Position numbers and translations under genes: made by a program. Under the pieces are notes generated by a model that did not search any database, had not been told where the DNA came from, and saw only the letters and a program-made list of their open reading frames with translations. A stretch of DNA of 64,000 bases from SIG307 sp964545045. Its GTDB lineage: Bacteria; Bacillota; Clostridia; Lachnospirales; Lachnospiraceae. Below are positions 7,918 through 15,201 of this stretch, piece by piece; positions within the stretch are counted from its first letter, which is position 1, and every line of letters starts with the position of its first letter. The stretch lies in contig CAZJEN010000016.1 in NCBI GenBank assembly GCA_964545045.1, forward strand, positions 1 through 64,000, read 5' to 3'.

Positions 7918-8817
7918 ATGCTTTGGATTTGGCTGACTCTTTTATACGGCGTGATAAAAGGAACGCGTGAGATTATTAAGAAAAAGTCCATGGAAAAGAA
8001 TTCGATACTGGAGGTGTTGTTTGTTTACACCCTCCTTTCTTTTCTGATGGTGACACCGGGAGTGACGAAGGCGGGTGGTGTAGATGCAACGACCATGTTG
8101 TTGATTGCAGTGAAATCCTTTGTGATTTTTGTGGCATGGATTTTCAGCTTTAAGGCAATTAAAAAGATGCCAATCAGTTTATACGGATTGCTGGATTTGT
8201 CCAGAGTTATATTTTCCACTTTGATGGGTGTGATTTTTCTGCGAGAGGCAATGACCTTCTGGCAGACGGTGGGATTGATACTTGTGTGTGCGGGCCTTTT
8301 GTTGTACCGGTATCAGACCGGGGGAAAGCGCCTTTTTCGAAAAAAGAACGTATCCGGAGAACTACTGACGAAAGAGCCGGAAGAGAAAGTCGGATTCAAA
8401 ATCGTTTGCTTTGCACTGTTGTCCTGTTTGTTAAACGGCGTATCCGGTACCATGGACAAGGTGTTGATGTTAAAAATCAGCAGTACTCAGTTACAGTTCT
8501 GGTATATGTTGTTTTTGGTACTGTTCTATTTGCTGTACATAGTGGTGACTAAGACAAAAATCCGGTTGTGGAATGCATTGAAGAATTACTGGATATGGAT
8601 TCTGAGTCTGATTTTCGTTATCGGAGACAAGGCATTGTTTATTGCTAACCAGTCCCCGGACAGTAAGGTGACCATTATGACGTTGTTAAAGCAGGCGGGC
8701 TGTATCGTTACGATTCTGGCCGGAAAATTTATTTTCAAAGAGAAAAACATCGGTTATAAGCTGTTTTGTGCCGGTGTGATTATTACAGGAATCGTATTAT
8801 CCGTGGCGATGAAGTAG
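7918..8817 (+). CDS. EamA/DMT family transporter
   Basis: Inner-membrane protein of 299 residues with about ten hydrophobic helices in two five-helix halves, as in drug/metabolite transporters of the EamA family. The typical end-of-half pattern (LLDLSRVIFSTLMGVIFLRE and later TLLKQAGCIVTILAGKFIFKE) is visible in both halves. A charged loop of about 30 residues, rich in Lys/Arg/Glu, separates the halves near residues 140-165. Substrate unknown. GGAGAG lies upstream of ATG 7918; the gene has its own promoter and no obvious operon partner. Confidence 0.88.
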   Translation: MLWIWLTLLYGVIKGTREIIKKKSMEKNSILEVLFVYTLLSFLMVTPGVTKAGGVDATTMLLIAVKSFVIFVAWIFSFKAIKKMPISLYGLLDLSRVIFSTLMGVIFLREAMTFWQTVGLILVCAGLLLYRYQTGGKRLFRKKNVSGELLTKEPEEKVGFKIVCFALLSCLLNGVSGTMDKVLMLKISSTQLQFWYMLFLVLFYLLYIVVTKTKIRLWNALKNYWIWILSLIFVIGDKALFIANQSPDSKVTIMTLLKQAGCIVTILAGKFIFKEKNIGYKLFCAGVIITGIVLSVAMK

Positions 8818-8902
8818 TACATAGGCGAGGGAAAAGAGTGTTGCGGCTATTGGCTTCGGAAATGTAAGGGAAAATAAAGTGAATTAACGTGTATAGAAGA
8901 GG

Positions 8903-8946
8903 CCTTCTTTCCAAATACTAGGGATGAAAATAAAATGGAAAGAAGG
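8903..8946 (+). repeat. Inverted repeat covering a ribosome binding site
   Basis: CCTTCTTTCC (8903-8912) is perfectly complementary to GGAAAGAAGG (8937-8946), and G-U pairs extend it by two. The right arm contains the AGAAGG RBS of the next gene (ATG at 8955) and is followed by a T-rich run. The helix would either hide the RBS or act as a weak terminator with a 24-base loop. Confidence 0.55.
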
Positions 8947-8954
8947 TTCTTTTT

Positions 8955-9386
8955 ATGCAGGAAGATACCAGAAAGTTATTACAAGAATGTAATTCCGGTT
9001 GTAAGATGGCAATTAACAGTATGCATCAGATTCAGGATTATGTGACGGATGAGGGGCTGGCAACACTCATCAGAGAGAGCACCGAACGTCACGAAAAGCT
9101 GGAGGCGGAGAGTGCAAAGTTGTTGGAGGAGAACGGTGAATACGAGAAGGACCCGGGCGTAATGGCTTCCGCTATGTCCTGGCTGACCACTGAGATGAAG
9201 ATGCTGGTGAAGCGAAGCGATACCGAGATTGCAAAGATTATGATGGACGGTTGCAACATGGGTATTCAGTCCATCGTAGAGAAGTCTCATCAGTATGCAA
9301 ATGCATCCGAGGAGAGTAAGAAGCTGGCAGAGCGTCTGGTGAAGGAAGAAGAAGATTTTATGGAAAAGTTGAAACAGTATTTGTAA
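8955..9386 (+). CDS. Small helical protein, conserved-looking hypothetical
   Basis: A 143-residue protein with no signal peptide that reads as four long amphipathic helices rich in Glu, Lys and Met, like a ferritin-type or PHB-like bundle. Two halves share a motif (ECNSGCKMAINSM near residue 10 and DGCNMGIQSI near residue 95), suggesting an internal duplication. I do not recognise a named family. Candidate metal-binding residues (His, Glu, Cys) occur in the helices but not in a clear ferritin pattern. Its RBS lies in the right arm of an inverted repeat, and a terminator follows, so it is monocistronic. Confidence 0.8.
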   Translation: MQEDTRKLLQECNSGCKMAINSMHQIQDYVTDEGLATLIRESTERHEKLEAESAKLLEENGEYEKDPGVMASAMSWLTTEMKMLVKRSDTEIAKIMMDGCNMGIQSIVEKSHQYANASEESKKLAERLVKEEEDFMEKLKQYL

Positions 9387-9391
9387 ACGAT

Positions 9392-9419
9392 AAGGGCTTC
9401 GCATTTTGCGGAGCCTTTT
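9392..9419 (+). terminator. Terminator
   Basis: GGCTTCGCA (9395-9403) pairs with TGCGGAGCC (9407-9415), followed by TTTT, directly after the helical-protein gene. Confidence 0.85.
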
Positions 9420-9432
9420 ATGTTAAGGAATC

Positions 9433-9461
9433 TTGACAAAGACGCTTTTATACTATATTAT
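9433..9461 (+). promoter_or_regulatory. Promoter of the glycine riboswitch/symporter transcript
   Basis: TTGACA (9433-9438), 17-base spacer, TATTAT (9456-9461). The start point near 9468 coincides with a GGGC-GAAA-GCCC hairpin at the very 5' end of the leader. Confidence 0.88.
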
Positions 9462-9465
9462 TTTA

Positions 9466-9570
9466 ATGGGCGAAAGCCCGTAAAATCTTGGAGAGATTCA
9501 TTACAAATGAACGCCGAAGGTGTAAGGTGACAAGAAATGCCTCGCCGATCTCTCAGGCAAAAGGACAGGA
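9466..9570 (+). promoter_or_regulatory. Glycine riboswitch (single aptamer)
   Basis: The leader carries the conserved glycine aptamer elements in order: GGAGAG (9490-9495), a P2 hairpin, CGCCGAAGG (9522-9530), a P3 region, and CTCTCAGGCAAAAGGACAG (9550-9568). Only one aptamer is present; the small hairpin at 9468-9479 may be the remnant helper element seen with singlet glycine riboswitches. The RBS AGGAGG (9567-9572) abuts the conserved 3' end, and no separate terminator is visible, so control of translation is likely. The downstream symporter would then respond to glycine. Confidence 0.93.
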
Positions 9571-9580
9571 GGATTTTTTT

Positions 9581-11110
9581 ATGAAAGGCTTTATGGAGCT
9601 TCTTACCGAAGTGAACGGTAAGATCAACGATTTCGTGTGGGTACAGGTAGGCTTGATTTTATTAATCGGTGCCGGTTTACTTACGACGATTGTAACCAAG
9701 GTATTCCAAATTAGTCATTTGAAGCACTGGTGGACGAAGACCATTGTAAGTGTATTTAAGAAGGACGCACAGAAGAAGGAAAAGGGTTCCGTTTCTCAGT
9801 TCCAGGCGCTTTGTACGGCACTGGCAGCGACCATCGGTACCGGTAATATTGCAGGTGTGGCAGCGGCGATTGTCATCGGCGGACCGGGTGCGGTGTTCTG
9901 GATGTGGATTATGGCATTCCTGGGAATGATGACCAACTTCTCCGAAAATGTATTGGGTATTTACTATCGTCGCAGAAACAAGCAGGGCGAGTGGTCCGGC
10001 GGTCCGATGTACTATCTGCAGGACGGTTTGGGAAAAATGAAGGGATGCAAGATTGTGGGTAAGATTCTTGCGATTTTATTTGCAATTTGTGCGATTTTGG
10101 CATCCTTCGGTATCGGTAATATGGGCCAGATTAACAAGATTGTCATCAATGTAGAGTCTGCATTCTTTAAGAATGTGGAGGCTCCGACGGTGGTTGGAGA
10201 TGCTTCTTTGATTGCACTGATTATCGGACTTGTACTTATGGTGGTTGCAGCCCTCATTATTATCGGTGGTTTGCAGCGTATTGCCGCGGTGGCGGAGCGC
10301 GTGGTTCCGTTCATGGCAATCGCTTATGTGGTAGGTTGTTTGGTAATTCTCTTTGTACATATCGGTGATATCGGCGCTATCTTTGCTTCTATCTTTAAGT
10401 TTGCCTTCGGTATTAAGGCAGTAGGCGGTGCGGTTGCCGGCGTGGCAATTAAAACCGTAATCGTACAGGGCTGTAAGCGCGGTGCATTCTCTAACGAGGC
10501 AGGCCTCGGTTCTTCCGTTATGGTACACTCCAACTCCAATGTAAAGGAGCCGGTAAAACAGGGTATGTGGGGTATCTTCGAAGTATTTGCGGATACTATG
10601 GTGGTATGTACCATGACTGCTGTGGTTGTACTCTCTTCCGGTGCTATCGATTTGAATACCGGTCTTGCGGTAAAGGGTACTGACGATGCAACTTTGGTTG
10701 CAAAGGCTTTCGGTAATGTATTCGGACGTCCGGGTGAGTGGTTCATTGCAATTGCGATGTTATTATTCGCATTTACCACCGTACTTGGTTGGTCTCACTA
10801 CGGCAGTAAGGCGGTAGAGTACTTATTCGGTCTTAAGGCAGTGAAGGTGTACAAGGTGTTCTTCGTACTCTTGGTAGTCAGCGGTGCGCTGATGAGTTCT
10901 TCTATCGCATGGGATATTTCCGATACCTTCAACGGTATGATGATGATTCCGAACTTAATCGGTGTTGTGGTACTTTCTCCGGTACTGATTAAGATTGTAC
11001 GCAACTACGTGGATCGTAAGATTAAAGGCAAGGTGGTAACACCGGTGCTTTCTTATGACGAAGCGATTCAGAAGGAAATGGAAGAAGCCGTGAATAACGG
11101 GGAAGAATAA
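9581..11110 (+). CDS. Sodium:alanine/glycine symporter family protein (AGCS)
   Basis: Inner-membrane amino acid carrier of about 509 residues with roughly ten helices. Family motifs are present: ALAATIGTGNIAGVA near residue 85, GGPMYYLQDGLG near residue 140 and FSNEAGLGSS near residue 300. Co-transport of alanine or glycine with Na+ is the family role; the glycine riboswitch in the leader points to glycine. The true start is ATG 9581, 8 bases after AGGAGG. A TTG at 9488 would add 31 residues but lies inside the aptamer and has no RBS, so it is rejected. A terminator follows, so it is a single-gene unit. Confidence 0.95.
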   Translation: MKGFMELLTEVNGKINDFVWVQVGLILLIGAGLLTTIVTKVFQISHLKHWWTKTIVSVFKKDAQKKEKGSVSQFQALCTALAATIGTGNIAGVAAAIVIGGPGAVFWMWIMAFLGMMTNFSENVLGIYYRRRNKQGEWSGGPMYYLQDGLGKMKGCKIVGKILAILFAICAILASFGIGNMGQINKIVINVESAFFKNVEAPTVVGDASLIALIIGLVLMVVAALIIIGGLQRIAAVAERVVPFMAIAYVVGCLVILFVHIGDIGAIFASIFKFAFGIKAVGGAVAGVAIKTVIVQGCKRGAFSNEAGLGSSVMVHSNSNVKEPVKQGMWGIFEVFADTMVVCTMTAVVVLSSGAIDLNTGLAVKGTDDATLVAKAFGNVFGRPGEWFIAIAMLLFAFTTVLGWSHYGSKAVEYLFGLKAVKVYKVFFVLLVVSGALMSSSIAWDISDTFNGMMMIPNLIGVVVLSPVLIKIVRNYVDRKIKGKVVTPVLSYDEAIQKEMEEAVNNGEE

Positions 11111-11128
11111 ATTTTGATTTGAGCAGGA

Positions 11129-11157
11129 AGGGCTGTCGCGTGTGCGGCGGCCTTTTT
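11129..11157 (+). terminator. Terminator of the symporter gene
   Basis: GGCTGTCGC (11131-11139) pairs with GCGGCGGCC (11144-11152), including G-U pairs, followed by five T. Confidence 0.85.
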
Positions 11158-11159
11158 GT

Positions 11160-11188
11160 TTGACAAGTATAAGTGAGATTGGTAAAAT
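11160..11188 (+). promoter_or_regulatory. Promoter of the S51-HAD gene
   Basis: TTGACA (11160-11165), 17-base spacer, TAAAAT (11183-11188), immediately after the previous terminator. Confidence 0.85.
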
Positions 11189-11235
11189 GAAAGGTAAAGC
11201 GCAAAGGCACTTGATATAGAACGGAGGAGAATCGG

Positions 11236-12546
11236 ATGAAAGTATTCTTATGCGGTGGCGGAGCCGGAGAACAGACCATAGAGGCAAACAGGCGATTAAA
11301 CGAAGTAATCGATCATACCAAGCCATGCTTGTATGTTCCGCTGGCGCTTCCGGCGGAAACATATAACCTTTGCTATCAGTGGATTACGGGGGAATTAAAA
11401 AATGTGCAGCTTCCGTATATTGAGATGGTACGGAGCGGTGCGGAGCTGGCAGAGAAGAATTTCTCCGATTACAGTGTCGTATTTATCGGCGGCGGAAATA
11501 CTTACAAACTGTTGAAGGAATTAAAGGAATGCGGAGCCTTTGAAAAACTGCGTGCTTATTTGGAGCATGGCGGTGTTGCCTTCGGAGGAAGTGCAGGTGC
11601 CATTATTTTCGGAGAGGACTTGGAATCCTGTGCATTGGATGATCCCAACGAGGTGAAGCTTAAGGATACTGCCGGAATGGATGTATTGCAGGGAATTTCT
11701 TTGCTTTGCCACTTCACTAACAGAGAGAAGGAAGAGGACGAGCAGAGCAAGGCGTATTTGCTTCATGTATCAAAGCGTCGGCGCGTATTGGCATTGCCGG
11801 AGGAGGTTACACTTTTTGTAAATGATGAAACGGTAGAAGTGATCGGTGAGCGCCCGTATTATGCTTTCGAGAACGGTAGAATGTATAAGCACAACGGTCT
11901 GAATACGGTTATTTTTGATTTTGACAATACCCTTGGGGATACTACCAACGGTATTGTTTGCAGTGCACAGTATGCTCTGGAGCAGATGGAAGAGGAAGAA
12001 CGGACTTATGAGGAGATAAAGAAAACCATCGGACTGTCTCTTTCGGAAACCTACAAAGCGTTGACCGGAAATATGGACGAGGAGAGAGCGGAACGTTTCT
12101 TTGAGTTGTTTAAGGAAAAGGCAGATGAGGTGATGGTAGACAGTGCCACGTTGTATCCGGGTGTAAAGGAAATGCTTGTGAGCCTCAGAGAACAGGGATA
12201 CCGACTTGGAATTGTTACCACGAAATTCGCATATCGTGTTCGGAATATCATGAAAAAGTTTGATGCCGAGGATTTGTTTGATGTGATTATCGGTGTGGGA
12301 GATGTTACAAAGGTAAAGCCGGACCCGGAAGGATTGCTTCTTGCCGTGGAGAGACTGGGAGTGAAGTCAGAAGAAGTGCTTTATGTGGGGGACAGTTTCG
12401 TGGATGCCAAGGCGGCGGAAGCGGCTGGGATAAAGTTTGCCGGAGTGCTGACGGGAACGACTACGCGGGAGACGTTTGAACAATATCCGCATAGAAGTAT
12501 CAGTGAAACAGTGGTAGATTTTTATGGAGCTCTTTTGAAAGAGTAG
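11236..12546 (+). CDS. Peptidase S51-like domain fused to a HAD hydrolase
   Basis: A 436-residue two-domain cytoplasmic protein. Residues 1-215 resemble peptidase family S51 (dipeptidase E / cyanophycinase): VVFIGGGNTYKLL near residue 90 and the nucleophile elbow GGSAGA near residue 118. Residues 222-436 form a HAD phosphatase of the phosphoglycolate phosphatase type: DFDNT (motif I), VTTKF (motif II), VKPDPEG (motif III) and VGDSFVDAKAAEAAG (motif IV). The DFDNT aspartates and the S51 serine are intact, so both halves look active. Substrates are unknown. The gene has its own promoter and terminator. The fusion continues without stop or frameshift through the join near residue 218. Confidence 0.88.
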   Translation: MKVFLCGGGAGEQTIEANRRLNEVIDHTKPCLYVPLALPAETYNLCYQWITGELKNVQLPYIEMVRSGAELAEKNFSDYSVVFIGGGNTYKLLKELKECGAFEKLRAYLEHGGVAFGGSAGAIIFGEDLESCALDDPNEVKLKDTAGMDVLQGISLLCHFTNREKEEDEQSKAYLLHVSKRRRVLALPEEVTLFVNDETVEVIGERPYYAFENGRMYKHNGLNTVIFDFDNTLGDTTNGIVCSAQYALEQMEEEERTYEEIKKTIGLSLSETYKALTGNMDEERAERFFELFKEKADEVMVDSATLYPGVKEMLVSLREQGYRLGIVTTKFAYRVRNIMKKFDAEDLFDVIIGVGDVTKVKPDPEGLLLAVERLGVKSEEVLYVGDSFVDAKAAEAAGIKFAGVLTGTTTRETFEQYPHRSISETVVDFYGALLKE

Positions 12547-12602
12547 ATAAGAAGCACAGAATAGAAAATCGGGAACGTTGTTGATAGTATTGTAAGATTA
12601 AG

Positions 12603-12638
12603 AAAAAGTCCTTCGGGGAAAACACCGAAGGACTTTTT
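12603..12638. terminator. Bidirectional terminator
   Basis: AAAGTCCTTCGG (12605-12616) and CCGAAGGACTTT (12625-12636) are perfectly complementary, with A and T runs on either side. It lies between convergent genes. Confidence 0.9.
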
Positions 12639-12660
12639 GCTTTGAGGGAGATGTAAGAAG

Positions 12661-13818
12661 TTATTCAAAACACTCTCTAAACTTCTCATTCTTCTTCAGT
12701 TCTTCCTGAAACTCATCCGAAAACTGCGGCATGGTAATTGCCCAGAAGTTTTCCGGAATTTCTTGGAATTGGCCTGCGTCTAAGGAAACCTTTGCCACCA
12801 AAGGGGCAGAGTAGTGGTAGGCACTCGGACTTGTGGAAATACGACAATATTCCTTGTGGTGGTCAAAGCCCTTTTCAAAGTAGGAAAGAGCTTTCTCTCG
12901 GTCACCGTGACGGGATTCCTGCATTGCCATAAGAAGATACAAATAGCGTAAGTCCCAATGCATCCGTCCGAATCGTCCGTCCGGAAATACGGTTTCAATC
13001 ATGTGGATGAGCGTAAGCAGAACCTTCCGACCGTATTCCGAGGAAGAAAGGTCGGAATTAATCAGTACAGAACGGGAAGCGGTGCTGTAAAGCTGAGTGA
13101 GAAGTGCAATAATGAGTTCTCCCGCGTATTTGGCTTCTTCTTCTCCAACGGTTGCTAAAGAGAGCAAGACTTCCTTACAGGAGTAAACGGAAGGTTGTTC
13201 GTTTGCAAGAGCCTTTGCTTTTTCATATTCTCCCATGCGTTTATACATTCCCAGCATATTGGAACGGGCGGCCTCACGGTGTATGTCCGATATATCCAGA
13301 TGAAGCAGCTTGTCATATATTTGCAAGGCTTCTTGCCAGTAGCTGTTGTTTTTATTGTGTTCCGTATCGTCGTACCAGTACGGGTCCCCCTCTTTTATTT
13401 TCGGGTTTACGCCGTTTTTCTGCCAGCCCAGATAGAAGAGGCATTCAGCCAGTTTAATCATAAGCTCCGGCTCATTCGGAAACTCTTCTACGGCATTACG
13501 TAACATCTCTGCGGTGTCTGTCAAATCTCCGTGCCCTTCTCCTAGGAAACCGCCTAAGGAGCGGATTGCTGCACCTGCTTTGTCAGCGATAGCCTGAATC
13601 TGGGCTTCCCGGTCTCCGTGATAGCCGAACAATTCATCAATGCTGACATGAAAGTAATTGGCAATGGCAGGCACCAGCTCCATGTCCGGATAGCCGCCGC
13701 CGGCTTCCCAACGGGAAATGGCCTGACAGGTCACTCCGAGAGCCTTTGCCAAATCCTCCTGGGTCCGGTTGTCTCTTTTTCGTAAGTTTTTGATGTTTTG
13801 TCCAATGGTTATCTCCAT
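12661..13818 (-). CDS. XRE family regulator with C-terminal TPR-like domain
   Basis: A 385-residue DNA-binding protein: XRE helix-turn-helix at residues about 5-60 (TQEDLAKALGVTCQAISRWE), then a long all-helical region with tetratricopeptide-like repeats. This architecture resembles RRNPP-type or stress-responsive XRE-TPR regulators, which may sense peptides or partner proteins. ATG 13818 is chosen because GGAGG lies 8 bases upstream; the in-frame ATG at 13824 is only 2 bases from it. An inverted repeat (ATCAC-CGGT-GTGAT) lies just downstream of its -10, suggesting autoregulation. A second gene of the same type lies at 20688-21764. Confidence 0.88.
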   Translation of the reverse strand: MEITIGQNIKNLRKRDNRTQEDLAKALGVTCQAISRWEAGGGYPDMELVPAIANYFHVSIDELFGYHGDREAQIQAIADKAGAAIRSLGGFLGEGHGDLTDTAEMLRNAVEEFPNEPELMIKLAECLFYLGWQKNGVNPKIKEGDPYWYDDTEHNKNNSYWQEALQIYDKLLHLDISDIHREAARSNMLGMYKRMGEYEKAKALANEQPSVYSCKEVLLSLATVGEEEAKYAGELIIALLTQLYSTASRSVLINSDLSSSEYGRKVLLTLIHMIETVFPDGRFGRMHWDLRYLYLLMAMQESRHGDREKALSYFEKGFDHHKEYCRISTSPSAYHYSAPLVAKVSLDAGQFQEIPENFWAITMPQFSDEFQEELKKNEKFRECFE

Positions 13819-13841
13819 AAACATGTCCTCCGTTTGTTGTT

Positions 13842-13886
13842 ATCACCGGTGTGATTTTAGTATAGCATAAGATTTTAGGAAAACAA
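13842..13886 (-). promoter_or_regulatory. Promoter and putative operator of the XRE-TPR gene
   Basis: On the minus strand TTGTTT (13886-13881), 16 bases and TATACT (13864-13859) form a promoter. The perfect inverted repeat ATCAC-CGGT-GTGAT (13842-13855) covers the expected start point. The remaining sequence up to 14075 holds only a short repeat of AATGACCG. Confidence 0.6.
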
Positions 13887-14075
13887 TTATCAATTCCTTG
13901 TTGAGAGGTAAAGGATGCGTTGAGATTTGACGGGGAATGAAAATGACCGTTCACGGACTTAAATGACCGCTTAAGGAGTTATCGTTGAAATTAGGTCGCG
14001 AGTTTGATAAACTAAAAAGTTATGGATAAATTTGCATAAAAGAAGGGCAGGAACAGGAGCATCGGGAGAAAGTAG

Positions 14076-14105
14076 TTGCTACAAAAAATCTAATTATGGT
14101 ATAAT
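14076..14105 (+). promoter_or_regulatory. Promoter of the lipoprotein gene
   Basis: TTGCTA (14076-14081), 18 bases, TATAAT (14100-14105), 34 bases before the chosen ATG. Confidence 0.7.
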
Positions 14106-14139
14106 GAGCCTTGAAGAACGTTGCTATGGGAGGAGTTTT

Positions 14140-14979
14140 ATGTGCAGAAAAGTTTTTACCTTAGTGGTAAGTTTTATATTTTGTGTATTGTTAACCGGAT
14201 GTTCGGTGGCATCTGAAAAAGAAATTAAAAAATATGCGAACGAAAAATACGGTGAAGCTACTTTGATACGAACGGATGAACTAAGTGATAAGAATAGAAA
14301 GTGTTATTTTAAAGACGAGGAATATGGTTTTGAATATTATGTTTCCAGCTATATGCATGATATTGTGATAGACGGCTCGGATTTTGGCGCCACAGAGAGC
14401 AAGGCAAGTGATTTTGAGATGGCATATTATAATTATATGGTAGATGTCGTAAAGGATGATTTGGCAAAAATCGAGAAGGAGTATGATGTGGAACTTTCGG
14501 TATCCGACGGAACCTACATATATTATTTTGCACGGATTCAATACCGTTCGGCGGATACGTCCAATGTAGCCGTGGTATCAAAAGAAGTTAGTGATTTATA
14601 TACTTCAATTGATACAAGAGGGTATTGGAAGGATTTGGATGTAGAAGCATATGATTCGGAAGACAATTATTTAGGTGCATATCATTATCAACAAGAAAAG
14701 TGGATGACACATGAGGAGGAAGTGGACTTATTTTATATTGATAAAATTACCAATCTCACATCGAAAGCAGTATATGTAGGGAAAGAACAGCATCCTTTTA
14801 CTGATACGGGAGTTGATATAAATGATGTGGTTTATGTATTGGGAAATCCTGAGATAAAAATAGATTCCACAGTTACATATTACACGTTTACTGTAGGTGG
14901 CAAAGAGTATTACTTGTGTGATTTCAAGGTATTAAATGATATGGGCGGATATGAGTATTACACAAATTATGAAGAGTGA
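14140..14979 (+). CDS. Predicted lipoprotein of unknown function
   Basis: About 279 residues with a type II signal peptide: MCRKVF, a hydrophobic stretch and the lipobox LLTGC, cysteine near residue 20. The mature part is rich in Lys, Asp, Glu and Tyr, with no domain I recognise. It would be anchored on the outer face of the membrane. ATG 14140 follows GGGAGGAG; upstream in-frame codons lack an RBS. Base composition is visibly more A/T-rich than the flanking genes, hinting at acquisition. The gene has its own promoter and terminator. Confidence 0.82.
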   Translation: MCRKVFTLVVSFIFCVLLTGCSVASEKEIKKYANEKYGEATLIRTDELSDKNRKCYFKDEEYGFEYYVSSYMHDIVIDGSDFGATESKASDFEMAYYNYMVDVVKDDLAKIEKEYDVELSVSDGTYIYYFARIQYRSADTSNVAVVSKEVSDLYTSIDTRGYWKDLDVEAYDSEDNYLGAYHYQQEKWMTHEEEVDLFYIDKITNLTSKAVYVGKEQHPFTDTGVDINDVVYVLGNPEIKIDSTVTYYTFTVGGKEYYLCDFKVLNDMGGYEYYTNYEE

Positions 14980-15015
14980 ATCACGCTGTAAGTATCCCCT
15001 CTATATCTGCGTATG

Positions 15016-15065
15016 AAAGAGCTTGCCCTCTGTGACCGACACGGTACAGAAGGGAAGCTCTTTTT
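15016..15065 (+). terminator. Terminator of the lipoprotein gene
   Basis: GAGCTTGCCCTCTGT (15019-15033) pairs with ACAGAAGGGAAGCTC (15046-15060), one mismatch or bulge, followed by five T. Confidence 0.85.
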
Positions 15066-15122
15066 GTTTTCTCAAAACCGTTAATCCAAATCCGAATTTG
15101 AGAAAAAACAATGAAGAATTGC

Positions 15123-15153
15123 TTGACTCTCCCCTAAGGGGACCCTTTATACT
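15123..15153 (+). promoter_or_regulatory. MerR-type promoter/operator
   Basis: TTGACT (15123-15128) and TATACT (15148-15153) are separated by 19 bases that contain the dyad TCCCC-TAA-GGGGA. A 19-base spacer with a central dyad is the hallmark of promoters switched on by MerR proteins through DNA distortion. The next gene is a MerR protein, so autoregulation is likely. Confidence 0.85.
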
Positions 15154-15201
15154 AGAGGTAAGACTACGATGTTTTGGTGATATGTGTGACGGAGGATGCC
15201 T

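Noticed and set aside
9488..9580. Longer symporter start at TTG 9488
   Set aside because: It lies within the glycine aptamer and has no ribosome binding site; ATG 9581 has AGGAGG.
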